From Hygrophila difformis (lineage: Eukaryota > Streptophyta > Magnoliopsida > Lamiales > Acanthaceae), in the NCBI GenBank assembly GCA_030278955.1, contig JAOANR010000010.1, forward strand, positions 27,468,174-27,532,173: a DNA stretch of 64,000 nucleotides, read 5' to 3'. Below the pieces are notes generated by a model that searched no databases, had not been told where the DNA came from, and saw only the letters and a program-made list of their open reading frames with translations. How positions within the stretch are numbered: the stretch's first letter is position 1; every line of letters starts with the position of its first letter. The position numbers were made by a program, and so were the translations under genes. Positions 44,001 to 54,196 of the stretch are shown here, piece by piece.

Positions 44001-45766
44001 GGTTGAAAAACTCATGAAGGAAATTTTTGGGTGTGCAATTCGAATTTCTTAGGCAATTCGAGATAATTCGAATTGCCTCAATTCGAATTACACAATTTCA
44101 AACAACAACAATTTTTTGTTCTCACAAGTATGGGTTAGGTGAACACTGTACTGTAATGATGGGTTTAGATTTACTAAATCCCTCATCTCACATCAATGTC
44201 ATTTCACAGCCACCCTAGTGAGATTTTCAAGAAATAAACAAATACATGTCCAGTGGTTATTGGCCAGATTCAAACCCTATTTCTACAAACAAAGGATCAA
44301 AGATCAAAGAGCCTAAAACATCTAATTATCTAAGAACTGCATGAATAAACTAAGAACACTCAAGTTATCTAAGATAGCATGAGATGAGATTAGGGCAGGA
44401 AGAATAAAACCTAAACATAAATTAAAACAAACCTTAAAAACATCTAAAACCTAAGAACACTTATTTGAAGCTCTAAGGCACTAAATCAAGCCAAAAACCC
44501 ACCAAACATGCATTTATTAAGTTTGAATGTCAACTAGGACATAATAAATGTAACCTAGTTGAAACAAACAAACATACGAAGCATTTATTTCTAGAGAAAG
44601 CATTAAAGAGTGCCAAAACACATGAATAAAACCATTTCTGGAAATTTTCCTTGTATTGACACTTTGAAAGCAAAATAAAGAACCCAAAACCATCATTAGC
44701 TTGAAGGTAGGGTTTATTCTAACTAGAAAGCATGAAAAAATATGGAAAATGGCTACTCTAAGGGTTACACAAACTGCTTCTACACTAAACTAAGATTAAA
44801 GCATGTAAAGATTACACTACTTGCAAGAAAAATAAACTAAACTACACTAAACTACCTACCTAACCCTTAAGGGGTGTGGAACCTCCTGCTGTTCTTTTTG
44901 TCCCAGCTGCTTTTTGGCTAAAATTCTTGATCTCCTGATTCTGTGGTGGAAGGTCTGCTTTTATAGACAATCTTCAAAACCCTAGGCCCCCCAATGTTGT
45001 GCTCATGCTCCGCAGCTTTGATGAATTTTTGAGTGCAGTTCGAATTATCTCAACCAATTCGAATTAATTCGAATTGTGAGATCTCTTCCTTGAGCTGGGA
45101 TTTTGGCCTTCAGTTATCAATTCGAATTGTTAGGATAATTCGAATTGGTCTTTTCTCGAATTGGATGAGGGTTTCTGCTTGGCTTCCTTGCACTTGTTGG
45201 CAATTCGAATTGTTTGTGCCAATTCGAATTAATTCGAATTGGACAATTCGAATTGCACCTTCTTCTTGCCTTTGGGTTTCTTCTCTCTTCATTCCCTAAT
45301 TCGAATTAATTCGAACTTGAACAATTCGAATTAGGCTTCTGCATCCCTTCCAACACTTAACCAATTCTTTGCTCTCTTTAGCAGTTCGAATTGTTGTGCA
45401 ATTCGAATTAATTCGAATTGCACAATTCGAATTGTGCTTCAACACTTAGCCAAATTTCAGTTGTGGGATTTTCAATCTTTTTCCCATCTTTTTGGATTTT
45501 TGTGGGCTCTTTTATTCTTTTGCCCATCTTTTCATTCCTTTTTCTTTTCTTTTTCCTTTTTTCATGTTTTTGGATTTTTCTAACACAAATACAATTAAAA
45601 TTGCATATTTTGTGTCTTTTTGTTACCGGCTCGATGTTTTTACAAACTCGCATTAATCTGTCAAATTCAACTGCTTTCTTATTGAATTAAGATGGAATCA
45701 CGATCAAAATGTCCGTCTCAGACACGGAAATGGATTGGAAATAATGGACAATTTTGGCCATTATCA
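41032..45766 (-). repeat. LTR-A of the Athila-type family, 4735 bp
   Basis: On the minus strand it begins TGATAATGGCCAAAATTG and ends AGCAAAAGTTTCA. The start is set independently by comparison with LTR-B at 60166, where identity begins at the same base. The TATA box (CTATAAAAG on the minus strand) is at 44958-44966, giving a U3 of about 0.8 kb and an R-U5 of nearly 3.9 kb, unusually long. AATTCGAATT cassettes cluster at 45037-45434 (U3) and 43720-44095. It lies downstream of the long spliced gene in the same orientation, so it could be the 3' LTR of that element, yet a PBS follows it. Confidence 0.8.
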
Positions 45767-47385
45767 ACATCCTCACATTTAATACTGATCGTCCCCGAGC
45801 AGTCAGAGTCAGTGCTCCTAGGAGCTTGGACTCTGCATATTCAATCCATTTGCGTGGCCTCAGAAATTTCATTCTTTTTATATTGGGATAAGACAATCAA
45901 AATTACAAGTATTAAACTCTCTTGGTTGCAGTGTTTAATGAAATGATACTTCTCACTCGAGTGAACATACAAATCAATCATTATTGTTAATTCTTCTTGA
46001 ACATGTGTTTAGAAAATCACATTGGCTCAATTCTTGAATTTAGGTATGACATGAATCATTAATCAATCAAAGCAGAGCCTCACATATATTAGAATCGGAA
46101 AGATCACTCACTCTCAAGATTGGCTTTCATCGTCACGCTCAAAATCAAATTCAATTAAATTCTCCCATAAGCTTGCAACTGGACCAACTCGCCACCGGCT
46201 CATTTCTTCAAATCGAGATCCCGAGGTCTTATTCAAGGTTGTAACGGGGCATACGGTTGTAACATTCGGTAGGAAAGGGAGTTATTGGGCTAAAAAGTGA
46301 CATGACACCATTCCACCATAACTTGGCATTTTGTAGAATCTATGATCATCATCATTTCTATCTTTCTTTTGTTTTTGTGTTTTTCTATTGCATGACATTA
46401 GACTTTGTCTAATTTGCTTTGTCATTTGCAATTTGTTCTTGTTGAATGGATCTCAACTTTTTTTTTTTTTTTTTGAATCGGTTTATAGCATACCGATTGA
46501 TACATATTTGATGATCAAAAATTACAGTGCCTTGATGGGATGGCTCATGTACACTTGGGTTTGATTTTCTTGGTCTTTTTGTAAGGCTAGGAATAATATA
46601 GTGGCTTCAAAGAAAAATTAGGTTTAAAGGCTCAGATTGGTTTATCCTAAATGGAAAATGTTTTTGGGTTTGGAATTCAAACGAAAGCCAAAATTTTGGG
46701 TTTTTCTAAGTGCCTCGATCATTTGCTCGATTTCGGGAATATGACATGGTCTTGAATCGGTCCCAATTGCAAGTTCTAGTGCCCTTTAATCGAATTGATT
46801 CACACAATCAAAGAAGTATTGAGTAAAAATGACTCGGCTCAGATCTCACAAGGGACGGTTTGATCATGTCATACATTTATTCTCAAACTCAACCTTTGAA
46901 AAATTCTTACAACTTATTCAAATAAATTCTCAACATGAAAGTTTGTTAGTCTTTCAAGTGATCATATCATTAGATTTTTATAGCTCAAAACTTCGAGAAT
47001 TTATGTCATGCATATTTTTAATTGTTTTATCCCAATGTAATAGTCTGAAAAATTTCATCATCAGCCTAAATTCAACATGTGAATTTAGGTGACCGATTTA
47101 TGCTTGTTTTATGTCGGTTTGTTTAATTGAAAGCAGTAAAAAGACACTGTGAGCATGCAAGCATGTCACAGCTTGTTTTTGGCGTGACAGTCACTTATTC
47201 ATCTTGGACTGCCACACATCTTTTTCGAATAATGGAGAACTCAAGACGAAATTCTCTTTTGGAAAGCAGTAAATGTACATCAGTTACAATAGATTTCCAT
47301 GGTGAGGATTGAAAGTGTACTGAATGAATGGAAAGCCTAATGCATGATGTTTACAATGGGGCTCGCATGAATATGATTATTTGGC
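45767..47385 (-). other. Non-coding 3' region before LTR-A
   Basis: This follows the stop of the long downstream gene. It includes a T-run (about 46450-46476) next to a small hairpin ATCGGT...ACCGAT, and at its end the motif copy adjoining LTR-A (45763-45781). No polypurine tract of the classic type is obvious. The AAATGTGAGGATGT sequence at the LTR edge may serve as one. No gene is recognised. Confidence 0.4.
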
Positions 47386-50300
47386 TTAGTCCTTCTTCTC
47401 CGTGGGCTGTGTGGAGGATCCGGTGGCATCTCCTGGAGGTGATGGGAACTTGCTGAGGATGGTCTTCATCATTTCGGCTTGATTGTCGAACATCCTGGCT
47501 TGACTGGCGAACACTGCTTCTAACATTCTTCTATTCTTTTCCTCATTCTCAATCCTTTCTTGATGCTGCCTGGCTGCTTCCTTTCTGAACTCCTCTTCTC
47601 TCTCAAACATTCTCAGCCTAAACTCTTCCTCTTTCTGCATTTGTTTTTCGTGAGTCGAGACAATGGCATCGGCCAAAGACTTGACACTCTGCATCATTGA
47701 CTCTCCCATTCTGCTCACTGCTTCTAGAGTTTGAGATTCAGCTGGGTGTTGAGACACAGTTGGACCTCTGCGCGAGGGTCGGACTGGATGTCTTCGTGAT
47801 AAGCTTGGAGTGGAAACATCAGTTCCAGGATGAGTGGCAGTGGGAGCAGGTTCTGTTGGTGCAACTGCAGCTTCTTCTGTTGAAGGTGCCGCTTCAGGAC
47901 GGTCCTTCTTCTTATGCCCTTTGCGTCCGACTGTTGGTGTCCTAGGAGTGTATCTGGATTGAGCATCTGATTCTTCCGGCATAATGTATGTAACTGGTTC
48001 AGTTATCCTTGTCTTTGGGACTGGGATCGGCCGGCTCATATCAATAAGATCGCTCTCTGCAAAAACTGTTAGATCTACTCCTTGGGCTTCACAAATTCTC
48101 CTGATGAGGTTGGGATAGCATAAAGCAGCAGCTCTGGTGCCTGTGACTTTTGTAGTCATGACATGGAAAATCTGCTCCCCCACGTTGATCTTTAGTCCAT
48201 GCCAAATCTTGGCAAAACCCTTCAACATTCGACCAGATGTTTCATGTGCATGCGGGTTTGGCCTGATCTTCGACATGTAGAAGTCATAGGAGGGTTGAAA
48301 TTCCAGTTTCAGGTGCTTTGCTTTGAAGGGGATTTCACCAGTGTAGCTCTCAGCAGTAAGGGACCTAGTGATGTTGTCGTGATATTGCCTGTCAGCTGCC
48401 CTGCTTGCTCCCTTCTCGAAATGTTCAGATGTCAGAATTTCTGACCTCCAGTTGGGTGTACCAAGGAAGTTGTTCAAGTAGTCTGCAGAGATGTCTACGT
48501 CAACTCCTCGCACCCAACTTGTCTTTTGTGTGGCATTGATGTTGCAGTAGAATTCCCGAACCAATTCTGCTATCCCGGGTTCAGCGTGATGCTTAAGGAA
48601 CTCAGTCCATCCGCGGTTTTCTTTCAATGTACGCAGCATTGGATGATCAATCAATTCTGGACTGAACCCTTTATCAGGGACAAATACTCCACTCAGTGCC
48701 ATGTATCGCCCCGCATTCTGCTCATTTCCGTTGAACCTCCTCATTATGTCAGCATCATCTGTGATACGGAATTTTCTGAACTTCTTTGTAGACACACCCA
48801 GTCTGCCCCTTGAAGTTGAGTTGACCCAATAACCAGCCGATCGCACTGATCCGGTTGATTCTTGGGTCCCTTCAGTTCCTGCTTGTTCTCCATCAGAGTC
48901 AGAACTTTCCCTTGGTTGTTCCCTTTGTTCAAGTTGTTCGTGCTGTTCTGACTCGACCTGTGCATTCGGTTGTGGCTCTTCCTCAGCTTGTCTCAACTCA
49001 GTTTCTTCACCTCCTTGAGTTGCTCCTTGCTCGTGTGCATTACAAGGATCTTCATGGAATACAGAATTTAGGAAATCCTCGGAAAGATAGGGATCGGCAA
49101 CGTGCTGGTATTCTTGTTGTGATGCCTCAACTTCCTTCCCGATGTTAAGGTCTCCCAATTGTTCTTCCGTATCATCTCCTTGCTCTATGGGAATATTGAG
49201 ATCGTAATGGAGGATCTGCTGAAATGTCTTGTCTTTGAAGATATCTTCTATGGTATCCATCTCTGCTCGCTCACCTCCACTGCTACCTTCAGTTCTTACT
49301 GTTTCTTGCATTGTGGGTTGCGGTTGGGTAGCAGCTGCCACTAGAGTTTGTGCAGTTATGTCATTCAAATCACTCGCAAGCTCGGCGAACTTCTTCTTTG
49401 ATTCTTCAAATCTGACATTGCCCTCGTGCACCATTTCCTCTATCTCCTCTGTGGGCCGCATCGCCTCCATTGTTTTCTCAACATCCGCGTTTGCATCATT
49501 TCTGCGAGCAGTGGATCTTTTTACTTGTTCCTCCTTCTCCCTTGCCCATTCTGCTGGCTCAGCTTTCACCTTAACAGGAACAATGTCGGTTCCGCTGATT
49601 ATCTGACAATCATCATCCCCGACCTCAACCTGGGTTTCAGTGTCAGCTTTCTTTTTCTTCTCCAGCTCAGCTTGCAATTTCTCAGCAGCTTTTCTATTCT
49701 CCTCTTCTTCTCGGGTTTTTCTGATATTCTCCTCCATCTCTGCCTTCCTGGCGTCTTCTTCTGCTTTCTTGGCCTCCTCTTCAGCTGCCTTGGCCATTTG
49801 CTCTTTCCAAAGCCGATTTTTCTCGGCCCTTGCAGCTTCCATTTGCTGTTTCCACTCCTCCGTTTCTTTTGCCATTTCGACCTCAGCCTTCTCATTCTCC
49901 CTTCTTGCTCTTTCAGCTTGTCGGGTCTCGTACTCGGCTTTCCTCTGTGCCTCAATCCTATCCATCTCAGCTTCTTCTTGAGCTATCCTTGCTGCTTCTG
50001 CGTCAGCTTCTTCCTGAGCCTTCCTTGCCAATTCTGCTTCGGCTTGCTCTTGGGCCTTACGCTGTTGTTCTTCCTTGGATAACTCAATGGCTTGATCCTT
50101 GCCTCTGTCTTTTCGCTTGGGAGGCTCATCATAGAATTTGGGCACAGGGGGAATGATCATTGGCTGATTCGGAGGTTCTTGGATTCTGATCTGAGGCTCA
50201 GCAGACTTTTCAGACTTTTCTTTATCTGCCAACCTTATCAGCTTTCTCTTCTTTTTAGGTGGCTCAGGTTCGGATTCAGTCTGGGAGGGATCAGATTCGG

Positions 50301-53170
50301 CAGGCTCAGATTGCTCGGAGGTCGGATCAACATAGTCATCAATGATCTGTTCTTCATCCTCAACATTCAAACCCAATTCCGGTCCTTTGATCTTCAGAAA
50401 TTTTTGAATGAATTTGGGTTCAGACATGGCTGTGAGTTGCGCAGTCCATTTTAGTGTGAAATATCTGCCTAGGACACCTTGGAATCCCGTGTTATACTGC
50501 AGACGAGGCCGGTGTTCTTGACAGTGCCTCAGACCTTCTGCATCCATTTCACGTAGCAGGTCGAGAAACCTCTTTTTCATTTCCGTGTACAAGGTGTCCA
50601 CGATGTCTGCCTCTTTCTCCTTTAGATATCCTAAGTCTCGGACTGGTGGAATGTTGAGATACTCTAAACACTTGTTTTTGCCCATGACTGAGATCTGTTT
50701 CCTCTTGCGTCCCATTCTGTCCCATGATCTGTTTTGAATCATTGCAATGCATTCAGCTCTCATTAGCTCGAAATTGGGCATCCCCTTCATTGTGGTCTCT
50801 CGGGGCTCAACTGCCGGAATCCTTTGTGGTAAGAAGACTGGCAGAATCTCCACTTTTCCCGGTGGTATCACGATTCCCGGTTTTAGTACAGACTCCCTGA
50901 TGTCCTTTTCCCATTTTCCCCATGCAGTCATGTATTCCCCCCATAGTTTCCTGGCTGCTTTTGTTTTCTCAATGATAGAATCCAGCATTGGAGTGTGGTG
51001 GGCTTGTCCGTAGTTCAGTACTGCCTGGAGAGAATCCCTGAAGTTGAATGTCATTTCAGTATGACGCTCTTTTGCATGCAATGTCAGCCATAGCTGCTCC
51101 TCTGGTCCGCAAATGGTCCCATTGTCGAAAAGTTCCTTCTTGTATATAAATGGGAAGGTCTCCGGCATGGAGAGTACACCAGTTGACGCAACTAAGTATG
51201 GTGGAGGTGTCTTGGGGGCATAGAGCATTTTCACTTCCCTAGAAATGGGTGGTTGGATGAGGACTGGCTTAAAGGCTGCAGCTCTCCTATCTCCGAAGTG
51301 GATTTCAAGCATTCTGTTCCAATACGCCTTTTGTCGTTTCATCCTCCAAACCATTCGCTCATAGTGAACTTTCGGCTCATTAAACCGCTGATCATACCTT
51401 GCCTCATCGAACTCTTGGTTCCAGAAGTTACATACATGTTGGCAAAAGTCTCTTTCGAGGCCTGTTGCTCTATCATTTCTTTCTTCCTCTGGAATCGTAT
51501 TCCACTAATGGTCCTTCATTTCGAATCTCCATTCAATCTGGTGGTCCATAGGTAGGTTGTGCTCATTCCTTATGGCTACCCTATTTTCCTCTGCCTCTTT
51601 CTTCATCCTCTCTATTTCCAAGAAGGCACTATCTGGAGTTGTCTTTGGAAGACCCATCAGGGAATCTATAATGAATTGACTCCTGGAGAGAAGAGAGTTG
51701 GAGCTATTTTTAACAAATTTTTGATAAGTGGATCCGAGTTGAAAGTCAACATCCTCACATTTTGAGCTAAGCTCTAAATGTGAGTTAATTGGTTTCTAAT
51801 CGAATTTATAGAAAGACAAGCATGGAGCTGGATTGTTAAATCTAACTCTTATTACAACAAAAATAAGGAAAGCAAGAGAGATAAGGATCTTGGATCCTTA
51901 GAAATTTTTCTTAGACTATAAATAGTCTAAGATGTTTTTTTTTTTTTTTGGGTGGTCAAAGGACCAAAAAGAGAAAATTTCGTAGGTTATTGAGCCTACG
52001 AAGGAATTTTTGATTTTTATCACTTAAAAAGTGATTTAAATCATGTGAGGTAGGGAAGATAAGAGATTAATGATGAAAATCGAATGCAAGCGATAAATTA
52101 TGCAATTACTAGTATGTACAATGGATCATGACCAAAAATAAGAAATAAAAATAAAAGTAGACATGCATACATACAAAAGGCGATTTTTGGATTTTTATGA
52201 AAGGGTGTTGACTTGTTTATTTAATGAAATTGGGGGTGTGAGTGGTCCCCCATTTGGATTTTGTTTTGGAAAGTGGGTTTTTAAGGAATAAAACAAAACA
52301 TTCCTTACAAGTATTTCCCACTTGTTCCAAGTTGACAAAGATCAAACACTTAAACAAAGAATATTCTGAAAATTTGTCTTTTTATACATAAATGCCATGC
52401 CAAAAGTGTTGGAAAAATTTTGGCATGGTTTTGTCTGTAATACTATGTTTCCGTATGTGCAAACGTCAACCTTTGGGGTTGAGTTTGCCATGTGTGGGGA
52501 ACATGTACCCGACAAAAGCATTCATTACTAAAATACTCACATAACAATATACATGCAAACATCAACAGAAACGAGAACATTTGATCCATCTATACTACTG
52601 TAATGTACTAATGTTACCAACAAAACTCATGCTTTAAAAACATAAATTTTGCAGATATTATCAACATGCATTTTCAGTCATCATCAACAATTATCTACTG
52701 AAAAACAACACAGTGGCTAAAGAAAGCACGACCACAGTGTTGGCCCTACTCACAAGTTACCAAAATCACAAAGCAGATAACACAGATACACACATAAACA
52801 CAAATGGAAACAATAATACTGCAATATGAACAAAAATCAAATTTTTAAGGGTTTTGAGACCCTCATTTTCAAAATATGACCACCCCCTAAATCACAGAAA
52901 ATTTCGAACCCTTAAATGGCAGTTAAGAACACAAAACCTAGAGCCCTAGGTTCTGCCTAGTCGGTTTCTACCCCATTTCTGAACAAACCCCACACACTCC
53001 GACCACTTTCCGACTCTTCCCGTCATGAGAAACAGAAGCATTCCCCTTCCCCACCCTCGATTTCGCACGGAAGATGAAAAGACAAAACTGTAAACTTGAA
53101 ACCGAGCGCGAAAACGAAACAGAGATACTTACCCCCGACTCCCACTAGGGTTTGACGACGACGAAGCCAT
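47386..53170 (-). CDS. Long Athila-associated gene, two exons, unknown function, one in-frame stop
   Basis: The small exon 1 (53170-53133) encodes MASSSSNPSGSR and ends in GG/GTAAGT. Exon 2 (51682-47386) follows the acceptor TTCTCTCCAG/G. The joined length, 4335 nt, is a whole number of codons (1445) in the frame of the large exon, which supports the splice. A TAG at 51505-51507 interrupts it once. The open part after it is 1322 codons from Met at 51354. The middle (about 50300-49600) is a long Ala/Glu/Lys coiled coil (ELARKAQEEADAEAARIAQE). The later part (about 48800-48000) contains RYMALSGVFVPDKGF, ELVREFYCNINA and VRGVDVDISADYLNNFL, resembling the putative plant transposon protein domain found in Athila-type elements. 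The position, after pol, is that of the so-called env-like gene of Athila. I see no signal peptide or transmembrane segment. Function unknown. Confidence 0.65.
51746..51781 (-). promoter_or_regulatory. Motif copy 2 with hairpin before the splice acceptor
   Basis: TCAACATCCTCACATTT (plus) overlaps a hairpin ACATTTTGAGCT/AGCTCTAAATGT (51757-51781, one mismatch). It lies about 65 nt before the exon 2 acceptor. The TGTTGAC it contains is a candidate branch-point sequence on the minus strand. Confidence 0.4.
51782..53132 (-). other. Intron of the long Athila-associated gene
   Basis: With the motif-2 region this forms a 1450-bp GT-AG intron. It contains T/G runs, for example 51937-51952, and no open frame with recognisable similarity. 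Confidence 0.5.
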
Positions 53171-53330
53171 TTCCGAGTGATTTGGCCGGAGGAAAGCTTG
53201 AAAAGAGTGACTGGTTTCGCGAGGAAGAAGGGTTTCGCGAGAGAGAGGACGGGGGATTTTGGAAGTGTGGAAAGTGAAAGTGAGGGAAATGAGAGGGAAA
53301 GAAGGGTATAAAAAGGATTCGGAAGGGGAG
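53171..53330 (-). promoter_or_regulatory. Putative internal promoter and pyrimidine-rich leader
   Basis: Upstream of the leader ATG at 53170 is a pyrimidine-rich stretch (CTTCTTTCCCTCTCATTTCC and TTTCACTTTCC), as in plant Y-patch promoters and 5' UTRs. A TATA-like CCTTTTTATACCC lies about 135 bp before the ATG. That TATA is better matched on the opposite strand (GGGTATAAAAAGG), so direction is uncertain. AATTCGAATT cassettes start right behind it. Confidence 0.4.
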
Positions 53331-53331
53331 T

Positions 53332-53755
53332 TCGAATTATTGCATCAATTCGAATTAATTCGAATTGACTCATAATTCGAACCTGGTGGTAAGGACCAAC
53401 TTTGCATAGGAATGCTTTTGTGAGCTAATTCGAATTATTGGTGTAGTTCGAATTAATTCGAACTTCCCCACAATTCGAATTGCTCACTTGCATAAGAGAA
53501 TGCCTTTTGTATGCCAATTCGAATTAGTCAGGCAATTCGAATTAATTCGAATTGCCCTATAATTCGAATTGCAACACTTGGCCTACTAAAATATCCGAAA
53601 ATTCTGCCTTGGGTGCCAATTCGAATTTGCATGGCAATTCGAATTAATTCGAATTGCCTGCATAATTCGAATTAACTAATCCGAACGTGAAAAATCTCCA
53701 AGGCAAAATGTCTTATGTGGTATGTTCCAAGCAATTCGAATTAATTCGAATTTTC
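53332..53755. repeat. AATTCGAATT cassette cluster between pol and the downstream gene
   Basis: Five modules lie at about 53332-53372, 53427-53482, 53514-53572, 53615-53672 and 53731-53755. Each full module is AATTCGAATT, 6-9 bp spacer, AATTCGAATTAATTCGAATT, 4-9 bp spacer, AATTCGAATT. The spacers and the DNA between modules are not conserved, while the palindromic cores are. Confidence 0.85.
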
Positions 53756-54075
53756 TTGAAATGAAAATTAAACCACATTCAAGACTTAGGAAAAATTTGG
53801 ATTTTCAAAAATTTATGTTCATCAAGATGAGCAACCATATCTACACAGACTTAGAATTTAAAACATATTGCTTGCATAAATTAGATCGGGTTAACAATTT
53901 TTATTTTATGAATTTATTCTGGATTTTAGATTTCTCTAAATCCCAAAATTAACCTTCATTAAATATAATGTTAACCCAACCGGGAACCTGGTTTTCGGGA
54001 GCTTTATCTTTCTTTTTGTTGGTTCCTCGAATTCCTGCAAAACAATTATGAACAGGTATTAGGTTTTCTCCAAAT

Positions 54076-54115
54076 ATCAACATCCTCACATTTAGAGTCT
54101 TAGTACTCTAAATGT
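54076..54115 (-). promoter_or_regulatory. Motif copy 3 with hairpin after pol
   Basis: ATCAACATCCTCACATTTA (plus) lies about 80 bp beyond the pol stop. It overlaps a perfect 11-bp stem ACATTTAGAGT/ACTCTAAATGT with a 6-nt loop. A good splice acceptor (TTGTTTTGCAG, minus) follows about 40 nt on, at 54035. Confidence 0.45.
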
Positions 54116-54196
54116 TCAATTGATTTTTGGATACTTTGTCCCAATAAAAATAAGTGAAGAAAGTAATAAATAAGTAAGCAAATATATGCATAATAT

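Noticed and set aside
42729..45690. Paired small frames in LTR-A and LTR-B (about 60-100 codons)
   Set aside because: They appear in both LTRs only because the LTRs are homologous. They have no start context or domain, and the LTR is expected to be non-coding.
47697..51013. Several plus-strand frames of 60-220 codons over the long Athila-type gene
   Set aside because: They are complement shadows of the coiled-coil coding region, rich in Leu, Ser and Cys.
47386..51682. Retroviral envelope gene
   Set aside because: The position is env-like, but no signal peptide or transmembrane helix is visible. The product is a long soluble coiled-coil protein with a plant transposon-type domain.
53332..53755. 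CRISPR-like array or heat-shock element cluster
   Set aside because: This is plant DNA, the spacers are too short and irregular for CRISPR, and the TTC/GAA spacing does not fit nGAAnnTTCn.
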